NCBI GenBank assembly: GCA_013823505.1
Contig: PNMH01000112.1
Coordinates: forward strand, 1 to 9,546
Reading direction: 5' to 3'
From: Polaromonas sp.
Lineage (GTDB): Bacteria > Pseudomonadota > Gammaproteobacteria > Burkholderiales > Burkholderiaceae
Length of the DNA stretch: 9,546 bases
Below are positions 1 to 7,217 of the stretch, one piece after another (the stretch's first letter is position 1; the number at the start of each line of letters is the position of its first letter). The position numbers and the translations under genes were made by a program. The notes beneath the pieces are model-generated. The model was not told the DNA's origin. It did not search any database and saw only the letters and a list, made by a program, of their open reading frames with translations.

Positions 1-10
1 CCCACCTCGG

Positions 11-45
11 GGTGACCTCATTTCCGGTGCAGAACGCCGGGTTAG
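11..45 (+). repeat. Diverged left copy of a 35-bp repeat near the Tn3-type transposase
   Basis: By eye, this stretch matches 23 of 35 positions of the repeat at 3185-3219 without gaps, in the same orientation. The 3' end, CCGGGTTAG, is identical, and the match continues with CG on both sides. The central GTGCA is also shared. It lies about 100 bases upstream of the transposase start. Because the copies are direct rather than inverted, they are not an ordinary pair of Tn3 terminal inverted repeats. It could be the end of a neighbouring element of the same family or a repeat used as an insertion target. Confidence 0.5.
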
Positions 46-148
46 CGCCCGAGGGTTAACCCGCATTCACTCAAACCTTCTGGAACCAACGAGAACAATT
101 CCGTAGACTTCCGCAAGGCTTGGACTGCGCAGGCCAGGGGGAACCAGC

Positions 149-3100
149 TTGCCAAGCTTCTATCTGCGTTTTGTCGGATCCGATACCCTTCCCAAGTCTC
201 TGTCCAAGCGGGAGGTCGAAGAATGCTTCGGCCTGAGCGCTGAAGACATCCATGAGCTTCGCCCGCCCCGTTTCCGGGGTACTGCTCGCCTTGGCGCGGC
301 CGTTCAACTGGTGATGCTGCGCGCCACCGGACGACACCCAGATGCTCTCTCGGGCCTGCCACCCGTGCTGCTGCGGCATCTGACTTCAACACTGGGCATG
401 AGCGCGACGGACATCGCATCCGTGACGTCGCTGTACAAGGACAGGGACACCCGCTTCGAGCATCAGCTTTGGGCGCGACAACGCGTTGGCTTCGCGGTCT
501 TGGCCGACACCACCAAAGCGCTGCTTGCCGATGCCCTGCGTGAGCTTGCCACCACTGCGGTCTCGGTGAACGATCTTGTGCATCAGTCGGAACACTGGCT
601 CTTTGACCGCCGCCTCGTGCTGCCTGGCGATCGGGCCCTCAGGGACATGGCCCGCACGGCATTTGCCGACCAAGAGAATGCGGCGCTCGAAACGATTCGC
701 GTAGGCGTTCCGCGCGAGCACATCCACAGGGCGCTTTTGCACGCGTTCTCAAAACGATCCGGACCGGGCGGGCACACCGTGCTGGAGTGGCTGCGCACGC
801 CACCGGGCAAGCATGGTCAGCTCACCCTGAGCGAGGTCACCAAAAAAATCGAGTACCTGAAGGGCTTGCGCGTCCACGAGTGGAAGCTATCGGCGATTGC
901 GTTGAATCGGTTGAAAGCCTACAGCCAGGAGGTGGTCAATCGACCTCCGTCAGCAACAAAGAACCTGTCCCCAGAGCAACGCGAGCTGGAGATGGTTTCA
1001 TTCCTGCACGTGACGTTGCTGGAACAGACCGACCTGGCCGCGGAGATGGGCGCGCGACGCCTCACCGACCTCTACCGCAAGGCCTCCGGCAAGGTGCTCA
1101 AGAAGCAAGCGGACAGCTCCGTCGATCTGCGCGCCGAGCGGGTGAAGCTCAAGGCGGTCCTCTACGACAAGAAGCTGAGCGCCGCGCAAATCGTCGCTGC
1201 GATGCGTGAGCTGGTGCCTCGAGATGAGCCGGACTTCGCAGGCACGCGTGCTCAATTGGTCCGCGAAGCACTCGTGAAGGAAGAAGCACCACGTGTTTCA
1301 GCGCTTCTCAACTCGCTGGGCATTCTGGAAATCAAAGGCGAGGCGTCGGACAAGGCGCTGAGGCAGCTCAAGTTGCTGCGCGATCTGGCCAAACGAGGGG
1401 CAACCAGCCTGCCTGAGGGACTGGACGTGTCTTTTGCCGATCCCGGCTGGCATCTGTTGTTGCAGGGCCCAGACCGCAAGCTCGCTCTTGCTGCACTGAA
1501 GGTCAGTGCCGCGACGGCACTGCGCAAGGCCATCAAGGGCGGCAAACTTTGGCTGGCGCACAGCAGCCGCCACCGCAGTCGCGCCGATCAGCTTATGTCT
1601 GAACAGGAATGGACGGACAAGAACAAGTCACTCATCCGGGCCTTGAGCCTCACCGATGATCCCGACAAGTTCCTGGAGCGGGTGTTGGAGCGCGTCGACG
1701 CCGGGTTGGCCCAACTCGCCAAAGCGGTCGAGGAAGGCGCGCTCAGCATCGACAACCATGGGCACATCAGCATCTCACCCATCCAGGCGCTTGAAGTCGA
1801 ACCCCAGGTCACGAAAACCCGCGAGACCATGTTCAACATGATCGGCAGCGCCCAATTCGCCGACATGCTGGTCGAGGTGGATGCCAAAACCCGCTTCAGC
1901 CAGGCGCTGCTGGGCCGGATGGCCAAGGACATTGGTGAGCTGAAGGCGGTGTACGGCGCCCTGTACGCACATGGGACGGAGAACAACGCCAAGGGGGTCT
2001 GCGCCATGATCCCCGGCCTGCAAGTCTCACAAATCTCCATGGCCATGCGTGCGCTGGAGGCCAGTGGGCGCCTGCGGGAGGCCAACACGCGCATCATCGA
2101 TTACCAGCAGAGCATGCCGATTGCGATGCTCTGGGGCCAGGGCGACAAGGCATCTTCTGATTCGATGACGCTTGATACCTCGCGGCACCTGCACTCGGCG
2201 CGCATGGAGTACCGCCGCAAACAACATGGGGTGGGCATTTATGTGCACATGCTCGACACCTGGGCGCTGTTCCACGACCAGCCCATCGTCATCAACGATC
2301 GGCAGGCCGCGCCCGCGGTGCACGGCGTCGAAGCACACAATTGCACGCGGCGCGAGGATCAGATCCGCCTGTCCCTGCTGGCCGTCGACACCCATGGCTA
2401 CACCAATGCGGCCATGGCGATCGCCAAGCTGCTGGGCTTCGACCTGTGTGTTCGCTTGCGCCAGCTGTCGGAGCGCAAGATGTTCATGGCATGGAGTACT
2501 GCGCCGCCCGAGTCGCTGGAGCGGTTGGTCGTGGGCAAGGTCTCGCTGCGAAAGATCCGCGCTGGCTGGATGGAGCTGCTGCGCCTGATCGCCTCCATCC
2601 GCCAGGGCCGCCTCACGGCCGCAGAGGCCATCGCCCGCCTGGGCAGCGCGGCCAGGGGTGATCCTGTGCACACGGCCGCAGACGAGCTGGGAAAGCTTCT
2701 GCGCACCGTTTTTCTGTGCGACTACTTCACCATCCCTGAATTCCGCCGCGAAATGCACGCACTGCTGAACCGCGGCGAGTCCATCCATCAATTGCAGCGC
2801 GCCGTGTACCACGGGCGTGTGGGCGTCTCGCGCGGCCGACGGGCCGATGAACTGCGCGCCATCTCGACGTCGCACACCCTGCTGACCAACGTGGTGATCG
2901 CCTGGAACACCATGAAGATGCAAGAAGTCGTGGACCGCTGGAAGGCGCTCAAGCACCCCATCGAGGACCACTGGATCCGGCGCATCGGGCCGGTGCACTT
3001 TGAGCACGTGAACTTCAAGGGCACCATCACCTTCGAGATCGATTCGTACGCCGACGCGCTCATTCAGCGGCAACCCAAGTTGCGCGCGCGCCGGGTTTGA
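149..3100 (+). CDS. tnpA: Tn3-family transposase, full length (983 aa)
   Basis: This is the DDE transposase that binds the ends of a Tn3-family element and carries out replicative transposition through a cointegrate. Residues 1 to about 165 resemble the DUF4158-type N-terminal region of these enzymes (FYLRF, then LPxSLSxxEVE). The C-terminal third is the Tn3 DDE domain. I place the catalytic residues at D671 (in SSDS), D747 (in AVDTHGYTN) and E877 (in NRGES). The gaps of 76 and 130 residues equal those between D689, D765 and E895 of Tn3. The motif ending in IAWNT after E877 is also typical. Length is normal for the family and no frameshift is seen. The start is TTG at 149: the frame opens only after a stop at 104, there is no ATG or GTG before it, and GGGGG lies seven bases upstream. 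No resolvase gene adjoins it. Confidence 0.95.
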   Translation: MPSFYLRFVGSDTLPKSLSKREVEECFGLSAEDIHELRPPRFRGTARLGAAVQLVMLRATGRHPDALSGLPPVLLRHLTSTLGMSATDIASVTSLYKDRDTRFEHQLWARQRVGFAVLADTTKALLADALRELATTAVSVNDLVHQSEHWLFDRRLVLPGDRALRDMARTAFADQENAALETIRVGVPREHIHRALLHAFSKRSGPGGHTVLEWLRTPPGKHGQLTLSEVTKKIEYLKGLRVHEWKLSAIALNRLKAYSQEVVNRPPSATKNLSPEQRELEMVSFLHVTLLEQTDLAAEMGARRLTDLYRKASGKVLKKQADSSVDLRAERVKLKAVLYDKKLSAAQIVAAMRELVPRDEPDFAGTRAQLVREALVKEEAPRVSALLNSLGILEIKGEASDKALRQLKLLRDLAKRGATSLPEGLDVSFADPGWHLLLQGPDRKLALAALKVSAATALRKAIKGGKLWLAHSSRHRSRADQLMSEQEWTDKNKSLIRALSLTDDPDKFLERVLERVDAGLAQLAKAVEEGALSIDNHGHISISPIQALEVEPQVTKTRETMFNMIGSAQFADMLVEVDAKTRFSQALLGRMAKDIGELKAVYGALYAHGTENNAKGVCAMIPGLQVSQISMAMRALEASGRLREANTRIIDYQQSMPIAMLWGQGDKASSDSMTLDTSRHLHSARMEYRRKQHGVGIYVHMLDTWALFHDQPIVINDRQAAPAVHGVEAHNCTRREDQIRLSLLAVDTHGYTNAAMAIAKLLGFDLCVRLRQLSERKMFMAWSTAPPESLERLVVGKVSLRKIRAGWMELLRLIASIRQGRLTAAEAIARLGSAARGDPVHTAADELGKLLRTVFLCDYFTIPEFRREMHALLNRGESIHQLQRAVYHGRVGVSRGRRADELRAISTSHTLLTNVVIAWNTMKMQEVVDRWKALKHPIEDHWIRRIGPVHFEHVNFKGTITFEIDSYADALIQRQPKLRARRV

Positions 3101-3171
3101 TCCAGGTCGTCCGGAATACGGAGAGGTCGAAGCACCAGTCGGCAGGTGTCCAGGGGCACATGTTCGGGAAG

Positions 3172-3212
3172 GGTGAATTGTCGAAGCCGGCTCTTTTCAC
3201 GTGCAATTCACC
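3172..3212. repeat. Perfect 9-bp inverted repeat with a 23-base spacer
   Basis: GGTGAATTG at 3172-3180 is the exact reverse complement of CAATTCACC at 3204-3212. The right arm lies inside the 35-bp repeat copy at 3185-3219. No run of T follows, so a terminator is unlikely. A transposase or regulator binding site, or a relic of an element end, fits better. Confidence 0.5.
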
Positions 3213-3219
3213 GGGTTAG
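3185..3219 (+). repeat. 35-bp direct repeat, first right-hand copy
   Basis: This copy agrees with 3271-3305 at 31 of 35 positions with no gaps. Both begin AGCCGGCTC and end ATTCACCGGGTTAG. The two copies are 86 bases apart start to start. A more diverged copy lies left of the transposase at 11-45. The match is read directly from the sequence; the role is unknown, with a transposon end or end remnant as the leading idea. Confidence 0.75.
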
Positions 3220-3270
3220 CGGCTTGTGCTGATCAATGAAATCAATGACTTAGCGGACTGCCGCAAAAAC

Positions 3271-3305
3271 AGCCGGCTCGTTTTTCGTGCGATTCACCGG
3301 GTTAG
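3271..3305 (+). repeat. 35-bp direct repeat, second right-hand copy
   Basis: Same orientation as the copy at 3185-3219, with four mismatches at positions 10, 14, 15 and 21 of the repeat. It ends 56 bases before the start of the next gene. The 86-base spacing between the copies could be a duplicated transposon end left by a one-ended or nested insertion, but no target-site duplication was identified. Confidence 0.75.
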
Positions 3306-3361
3306 GATTTGGGACTGACAATGGCCTGCTGCCCGAAGGTGGGTCATCACGGAGAAAAAAT

Positions 3362-4186
3362 ATGGGACAAGCCAAGCTCAAGCAGCGCACGGCCTTTGCG
3401 CCGGCCTTGGTCAATGAGTGGGAGGCGGAAGATGGCGTCAACTTCGCGGTGGCGCTCGCACGTGTGACGGGCTGGCTGCTTCACGTGGACTGGTGGGTTC
3501 CGTCGCTTGATCCGGACAACAACATTGCTCTTGAGGATTGCAAACCGCTGCGCGTGTATGTGGCGGACAACGGAACCCGCATTTTTGATGTGCGAGGCAA
3601 CCGCTCTCTCGGTGACTTCATTCACCGGACGATTCGGCCCATGGCCGTGCAGCACGGCATGGGCGGTGTCCGGACGCGCTACTACGCTGAGAGCGCGCTT
3701 GCGACGCTGCCTCTGCGCTGCGCACCCGATCCGGCCAGGATCAGCATGGCAGTCAAAGCGATCGAGGCCAACACCGCCTATCTGGCTTCGATCCCCAAAA
3801 GACCGGAGCCCTGCATTCCGGCCGCTGAGGCGGCCGAATACACATTCGGCAGGTGTGCGGCGTTTGCGGAAGCGCTGCGAGAGGCGGCAGGCTTGGACCC
3901 CGTAGCGCTGCTGGCCATCCGATTCGAGCAGGGCGCGGAAGGGACTGAGCGCGGCTCCGATGGCTATGTCCATAGCTTCGTTCTGCACCCAGACGGGATG
4001 GGAGAGGACAGTTGGGGCAAGGCGGATGTCAGGGAGATCGCTCAACGATTCGGAATCGTCGAGTTCCGGCTCGGTCGAGAGGCGCACAGTCGTGTTGTGA
4101 ACAACCTGCAGCGCAACTCGCCAGAACTCTACGACGCGGCATTCGTCAAGGCCAAAGAACTCATCCAGACCTATCGGCAACAGTGA
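3362..4186 (+). CDS. Unnamed protein, apparent tandem papain-like domains (274 aa)
   Basis: I do not recognise a named family. The protein seems to contain one domain twice, with a constant offset of 140 residues: F28-A29-x-A31-L32 matches F168-A169-x-A171-L172, G37 matches G177, V67 matches V207, D76 matches D216 and G79 matches G219. In the second copy C165 starts the helix, H204 opens a strand (HSFVLHPDG) and D216 follows. This order and spacing suit a papain-like cysteine hydrolase or transglutaminase fold. In the first copy the matching positions are G25, R64 and D76, so that half should be inactive. No signal peptide or membrane segment is seen. The start at 3362 is chosen because GGAG lies seven bases upstream; the same frame opens at 3287 without a good ribosome site. 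Reading frame and start are firm; the enzyme idea is inference. Confidence 0.85.
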   Translation: MGQAKLKQRTAFAPALVNEWEAEDGVNFAVALARVTGWLLHVDWWVPSLDPDNNIALEDCKPLRVYVADNGTRIFDVRGNRSLGDFIHRTIRPMAVQHGMGGVRTRYYAESALATLPLRCAPDPARISMAVKAIEANTAYLASIPKRPEPCIPAAEAAEYTFGRCAAFAEALREAAGLDPVALLAIRFEQGAEGTERGSDGYVHSFVLHPDGMGEDSWGKADVREIAQRFGIVEFRLGREAHSRVVNNLQRNSPELYDAAFVKAKELIQTYRQQ

Positions 4187-4549
4187 GTTGCCCCCGACCA
4201 GTATCTCGTCACCAAGGTTCGGCCGTGACGCCTGACAAGCCGCAGGCCCCCAAGAAGCACCGAGATGATGTGCTAAAAACCCTCAATACGCTGCACAGCG
4301 TACAGTTGCCACGTTGCCTTGAACCGGGGTGGCGGCCCAGTTGCGACGCGTTCCAGATAGGTCCGAATGGCATCGACTGCGTGATCCACCATTGCCCGAC
4401 GAAGTAAAAATGAGGCTGCCCTCAACAGCCTGGGTGCGATGACCGCGTGCAAGCGGCTTGCTTCATCGCGGACTTGTCCAGGCAGTTTGAACCATTCAAG
4501 GCAGCCTGACCGGGCGGAAATGTTCCTGCGATGCCCACGAAACAATGCG
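4187..4549. other. Non-coding gap between two convergent genes
   Basis: Both flanking genes end here, so no promoter is expected. Open frames on either strand lack good starts and overlap the neighbours. Besides the terminator at 4405-4431, there is a perfect 6-bp hairpin, TACGCT-gcac-AGCGTA, at 4287-4302. On the minus strand it is followed after seven bases by a short T run, so it may be a second, weaker terminator. Confidence 0.55.
4405..4431 (-). terminator. Probable rho-independent terminator for the DUF5623-like gene
   Basis: On the minus strand the stem AGGCTG pairs with CAGCCT around a seven-base loop (4413-4431), and CATTTTTAC follows directly. It lies about 120 bases past the stop codon of the minus-strand gene. 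The stem has only six pairs, so its strength is uncertain. Confidence 0.45.
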
Positions 4550-5398
4550 CTATGACCGGAAAATCTCCAGCAGCCGCCCGTCGTTGTCCGTAAAAGTGAT
4601 CTCGTCGAACCGTGCCGGCAAGGCCTGGCCACGCTTGCACAGCGCCTGCAGAAGCGTCTGATCAGGTGCGGGGGCGATCAGTTGTGCCAGTGTGCCCTCA
4701 GGGTTGTGGGTGGTCCAATCACGCGTCGTGAAAGCCACCATCCCTCTGTCAGCCAGAATCGACGCCTGCTTTTCCTGGTCCACTTGATAGGGTTCATTGA
4801 GGATGAAGTGCAACCCCGTGACCGGATCGCGCCATAGACTCTCATGATCCTGATCGGGGTAGCGGCTGCTGAGCATCCGATGCGGGTCGCCTCGGAAGGC
4901 CGCCACCGTCTTGGCCAGTGACACGGGCAAGACCCGCAAGGCGTCGACGAAAACCAGTTGCCGCGCGGCCTTGCTCACATGGTGGGCACACGAGTGGAAG
5001 GACGCATAGTCCTCGGGAGAGGCCAGGCGTGTTCGATCTGCGCCGACGATGTGAAACCGCCCCAGCGAACGAACGTGTCGCCGCTCAGTCAAGGGCAAGA
5101 AGTTGGCCCAGGGCTCGGACAGCGCCACGTTCGCGTGGATGCGGCCCCAGTCGCCACGGCTTCGATCACCCCACGAAGCGGTGAGCGTGACCATGTGGGC
5201 GAAGACCGCCTGATCGCGCGAGCGCCACGCGCGCTCGGCGACCTTGTACGAGGGCAAGCCGTGGGCTGTTGCAGCCTGGTCCAGTGCGGCACCTTGGCTC
5301 AACCGTGGGTCGCGTTGACGGATTTTCCTCGCCTCGTTCTTGAGGCGCTTGGGCGACGGGATATTGTTGCCCGCGGTGGGTATATGGGATGCGTGCAT
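4550..5398 (-). CDS. DUF5623-like protein of mobile elements (282 aa)
   Basis: Function is unknown. Residues 16-55 (KRLKNEARKI, then a helix pair ending GLPSYK) resemble the short N-terminal module found in DUF5623-type and related plasmid and island proteins. Residues 145-204 match the most characteristic part I recall of DUF5623: an AARxLxFxDALxxLP segment, then DQDHESLWRDP and NEPYQVDQEKQ. The protein looks soluble, with no signal peptide or membrane helix. ATG at 5398 is supported by AGGAAG five bases upstream. The gene is convergent with the one at 3362-4186 and in the same orientation as the KfrA-like gene, but 405 bases separate them, so it probably has its own promoter. The family call rests on motif memory, not a search. 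Confidence 0.75.
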   Translation of the reverse strand: MHASHIPTAGNNIPSPKRLKNEARKIRQRDPRLSQGAALDQAATAHGLPSYKVAERAWRSRDQAVFAHMVTLTASWGDRSRGDWGRIHANVALSEPWANFLPLTERRHVRSLGRFHIVGADRTRLASPEDYASFHSCAHHVSKAARQLVFVDALRVLPVSLAKTVAAFRGDPHRMLSSRYPDQDHESLWRDPVTGLHFILNEPYQVDQEKQASILADRGMVAFTTRDWTTHNPEGTLAQLIAPAPDQTLLQALCKRGQALPARFDEITFTDNDGRLLEIFRS

Positions 5399-5538
5399 GG
5401 TCTTCCTATTGCCAGACCGTCATCCGCTACCGATCCATGGCGACAGGGGTCCATGGGGCAAGTGTGTTTGTCGACGCTGCGGCGCGAAGGGCTGCCTTCC
5501 AAGGCGGATGGGTGTGCCGCGTCCAAAGCGGTGGCAGT

Positions 5539-5558
5539 ATCGCAGGTTGCTCTGCGAT
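5539..5558. promoter_or_regulatory. Candidate operator: perfect 7-bp inverted repeat, 6-bp spacer
   Basis: ATCGCAG and CTGCGAT form exact arms around GTTGCT. The 20-bp symmetric layout is typical of a dimeric repressor site. It lies about 140 bases upstream of the start of the DUF5623-like gene, in the only stretch available for its promoter. No regulator is assigned. Confidence 0.35.
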
Positions 5559-5699
5559 GTGCAGTCCCTCGGCCTTTAGGGTGACTGTAGATCGCGGGGA
5601 GCATTGAAGCACTGTTCCGATGTGACTCAATACTCAACGAGCCTCGCCATCGTGCCGTGCCACCGCCGGCCTGTTGACGACATCCGGGTGATTGATTTC

Positions 5700-5724
5700 G
5701 ACGTGCGCCTTGCATGCGCACGTC
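5700..5724. repeat. Perfect 9-bp hairpin with 7-base loop
   Basis: GACGTGCGC at 5700-5708 pairs exactly with GCGCACGTC at 5716-5724. It is 81 bases beyond the stop codon of the KfrA-like gene on the minus strand. There is no T tract on either strand, so it may stabilise or process the 3' end of that transcript rather than act as an intrinsic terminator. A protein-binding site is also possible. Confidence 0.5.
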
Positions 5725-5804
5725 CTCCCCGCGGTGTTGACGCGTTTGGCGGGTTGGCCGTGATGCCTGAAAGACTTGCTGGTTCGCACTGAACGCCCTG
5801 ACTT

Positions 5805-6866
5805 TTAGCGGGCTTGTTTCGCTGGCTTTGCGCTCACCGTCACTGCGCCGGATTCGCTCGATGTGGCCGTCAGTCTCTCCAGCAGGCTGGCGACGACGTG
5901 CTCCTGCGCCGTGACGGATGACCTGGCCGTGGCCAGCGCCAGTTCCAGTTGCTGCTTTTCAGAAAGCAGTTCATCGACCTTGGCCTGCAACTGCTTGTTC
6001 GTGGTGCTGAGTTGCTGGACGGCGGCATCCTGCTCGACCAGGCGCCGGCCCAACTCCTCGGTGCGCCTTTGTGCAAACCCCAATTCCTCCTTGCGCGGCC
6101 GCAGACCCCGCAGCTCTTCCTGGGCCTGGTGCAGATCGCCCTGGGCGCGCGACAAGTCGCCCAGCAGGCGTGCGTTGTCCTGCAGGGCGTGCACGGCCTC
6201 CTGCTGTTTGGTGGCCAAGGTCTCGCGCACGCTGCGCAACTCGGCCTGCAGGTACTGCACCTGCTGCTCGTGTTTTCGCTGCTCCTGGTCACGCTGCTCT
6301 CTGCTGGATTGCCGGAAATGCTCCAGCGCCTGGCGCGCATGCTGGTGCTTTTCTTCCAGGGATTGGCGGTGGCGTTCTTCGGCCGCGATGCGCTCCTGTA
6401 GGTCAACCACCTGCTGCGCGAGCTGCGTGTTTTCCAGGGTCTTGCGGCTCAGCGCTTCGCTGGTTGTGCCGTGAGCGGTCTTTTCGTCGGCCAACGCCCG
6501 CTGGGTGTGTTCCAGTTGCTGGCGGGTGGACTGGGCCTCGGTTTTCAGCGCCGCGGCGGCTTGCTGGTGCTGCGCGAGTTGCTCGGCGTGCTTGCTCTGC
6601 GCCGCAGTGACCCGCTCCTCCGCTTCCTCGTTGACGCGGGCAGCCAGGCGGCCCACCAGGTCCTGGATCGCCTCGCTGACGGCGACTCGATTGCCCGTCG
6701 CCGGCCCTTCCTCTTCCCCGATCTCTTTCAGGTAGCGGTGGATCGTGCTTTTGGAGCCAGTACCCAGTTCTTCGCGCACCGCATCGATGGACGGATGGCG
6801 CCCCGTGGCCCGCAATTTATCGCGGGCGCGCAGCACTTCGGATTTGTAGATCCCGGCTCGGGCCAT
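5805..6866 (-). CDS. KfrA/TnpT-like DNA-binding protein with long coiled coil (353 aa)
   Basis: Residues 5-50 form a KfrA_N-type helix-turn-helix region (SIDAVREELGTGSKSTIHRYLKE). Residues from about 65 to 335 are almost pure Q/E/A/L/R heptads, a very long coiled coil, followed by a short basic tail ending KPAKQAR. KfrA proteins are plasmid regulators that repress their own promoter and may help partition. The auxiliary cointegrate-resolution protein TnpT of Tn4651-type transposons has a similar plan, and a Tn3-family transposase lies in this window. I cannot choose between these roles from sequence alone. No tnpS recombinase gene is seen on the other side of the promoter. The ATG at 6866 has GAGGTG five bases upstream. 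An inverted repeat over the promoter suggests autorepression. The gene points away from the metal-resistance block. Confidence 0.85.
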   Translation of the reverse strand: MARAGIYKSEVLRARDKLRATGRHPSIDAVREELGTGSKSTIHRYLKEIGEEEGPATGNRVAVSEAIQDLVGRLAARVNEEAEERVTAAQSKHAEQLAQHQQAAAALKTEAQSTRQQLEHTQRALADEKTAHGTTSEALSRKTLENTQLAQQVVDLQERIAAEERHRQSLEEKHQHARQALEHFRQSSREQRDQEQRKHEQQVQYLQAELRSVRETLATKQQEAVHALQDNARLLGDLSRAQGDLHQAQEELRGLRPRKEELGFAQRRTEELGRRLVEQDAAVQQLSTTNKQLQAKVDELLSEKQQLELALATARSSVTAQEHVVASLLERLTATSSESGAVTVSAKPAKQAR

Positions 6867-6883
6867 GACTCACCTCTTATTTC

Positions 6884-6929
6884 GTACCATAGTATGTACC
6901 ATGATATTACATACTATTTATGAGATCAA
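6884..6929 (-). promoter_or_regulatory. Promoter and operator of the KfrA/TnpT-like gene
   Basis: On the minus strand TTGATC (6924-6929) and TATCAT (6901-6906) are spaced by 17 bases, a good sigma-70 arrangement. A perfect 10-bp inverted repeat, ATAGTATGTA and TACATACTAT (6889-6898 and 6908-6917, spacer 9), surrounds the -10 box. A 12-bp near-repeat of GTACCAT also sits at 6884-6895 and 6896-6907, matching at 10 of 12 positions. Occupied arms would block polymerase, which fits autorepression by the KfrA-type protein. The layout is seen; the binding partner is inferred. Confidence 0.6.
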
Positions 6930-6946
6930 GAATTTATAGATCTCCA

Positions 6947-6979
6947 TGAAATTCACATTGGGTAATGGGTGATTATTGA
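6947..6979. other. Imperfect inverted repeat in an AT-rich stretch beside the KfrA/TnpT-like promoter
   Basis: TGAAATTCAC (6947-6956) and GTGATTATTGA (6969-6979) are inverted relative to each other with one gap and two mismatches, around a 12-base centre. The surrounding 6870-6990 is clearly more AT-rich than the rest of the window. Placement next to a TnpT-like promoter recalls the rst resolution site of Tn4651-type elements, but the match is weak and no recombinase gene is present. Confidence 0.2.
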
Positions 6980-7204
6980 ATCTGACGTCGATTTTGAGCT
7001 GATTCTCTCAAGGGGCGCGTGATCAGGAATATCTGCCGCACGATTCAAATAGCTGACACTTCCCTGTCCAGAACACGTTGGTTGACGGCCGGGGCCGTGT
7101 GCCCAACGATTTCAGGTGCTCGGACTGGCCTTGGTGCTCGCTCGTGCATCCCGAGCTGACTGAGCTGATCGCCCGTTCACGCCGCTGTGGAAATGAGCAC
7201 CGCT

Positions 7205-7210
7205 TAAAAT
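7205..7210 (+). promoter_or_regulatory. Possible -10 box directly before the CzcI-like gene
   Basis: TAAAAT ends seven bases before the ATG at 7218, so transcription from it would start at or next to the start codon and give a leaderless message. No good Shine-Dalgarno sequence precedes the ATG, which is in line with this. A matching -35 at the usual distance is not evident, so confidence is low. The rest of 6980-7200 shows no gene. Confidence 0.25.
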
Positions 7211-7217
7211 TCGCCTC

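Larger units (their letters stand above)
3101..3361. other. Non-coding segment between the transposase and the next gene, rich in repeats
   Basis: No gene is supported here. Tn3-family elements usually have a terminal inverted repeat shortly after the transposase stop, so an element end is expected in this stretch. What is visible is two direct copies of a 35-bp repeat, a 9-bp inverted repeat around the first copy, and the string CTTAGCGG at 3249-3256, which resembles the inner end of many Tn3-family repeats. I could not fix an exact element boundary or a target duplication. Confidence 0.5.
5399..5804. other. Gene-free stretch upstream of the DUF5623-like gene
   Basis: Open frames here on both strands run into the flanking genes, lack ribosome sites, and have compositions typical of shadow frames in GC-rich DNA. 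The stretch must carry the promoter for the minus-strand gene starting at 5398, but I see no clear -35 and -10 pair. Two inverted repeats, at 5539-5558 and 5700-5724, are listed separately. Confidence 0.5.

Noticed and set aside
2027..3073. 348-aa open frame on the minus strand
   Set aside because: It lies wholly inside the transposase, antisense to its catalytic domain; long shadow frames are common in GC-rich genes.
3172..3305. Integron attC sites or gene cassette
   Set aside because: The GTTAG ends hinted at this, but the core GTTRRRY and the matching RYYYAAC sites are not present and no integrase is seen.
4273..4632. 119-aa open frame on the minus strand in the gap after the DUF5623-like gene
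   Set aside because: Its start lies inside the upstream gene and no good internal start exists past 4550. The region also contains terminator-like hairpins. A gene remnant cannot be excluded.
4958..5584. 208-aa open frame on the plus strand
   Set aside because: It runs antisense through the DUF5623-like gene, has no ribosome site and shows no recognisable motif.
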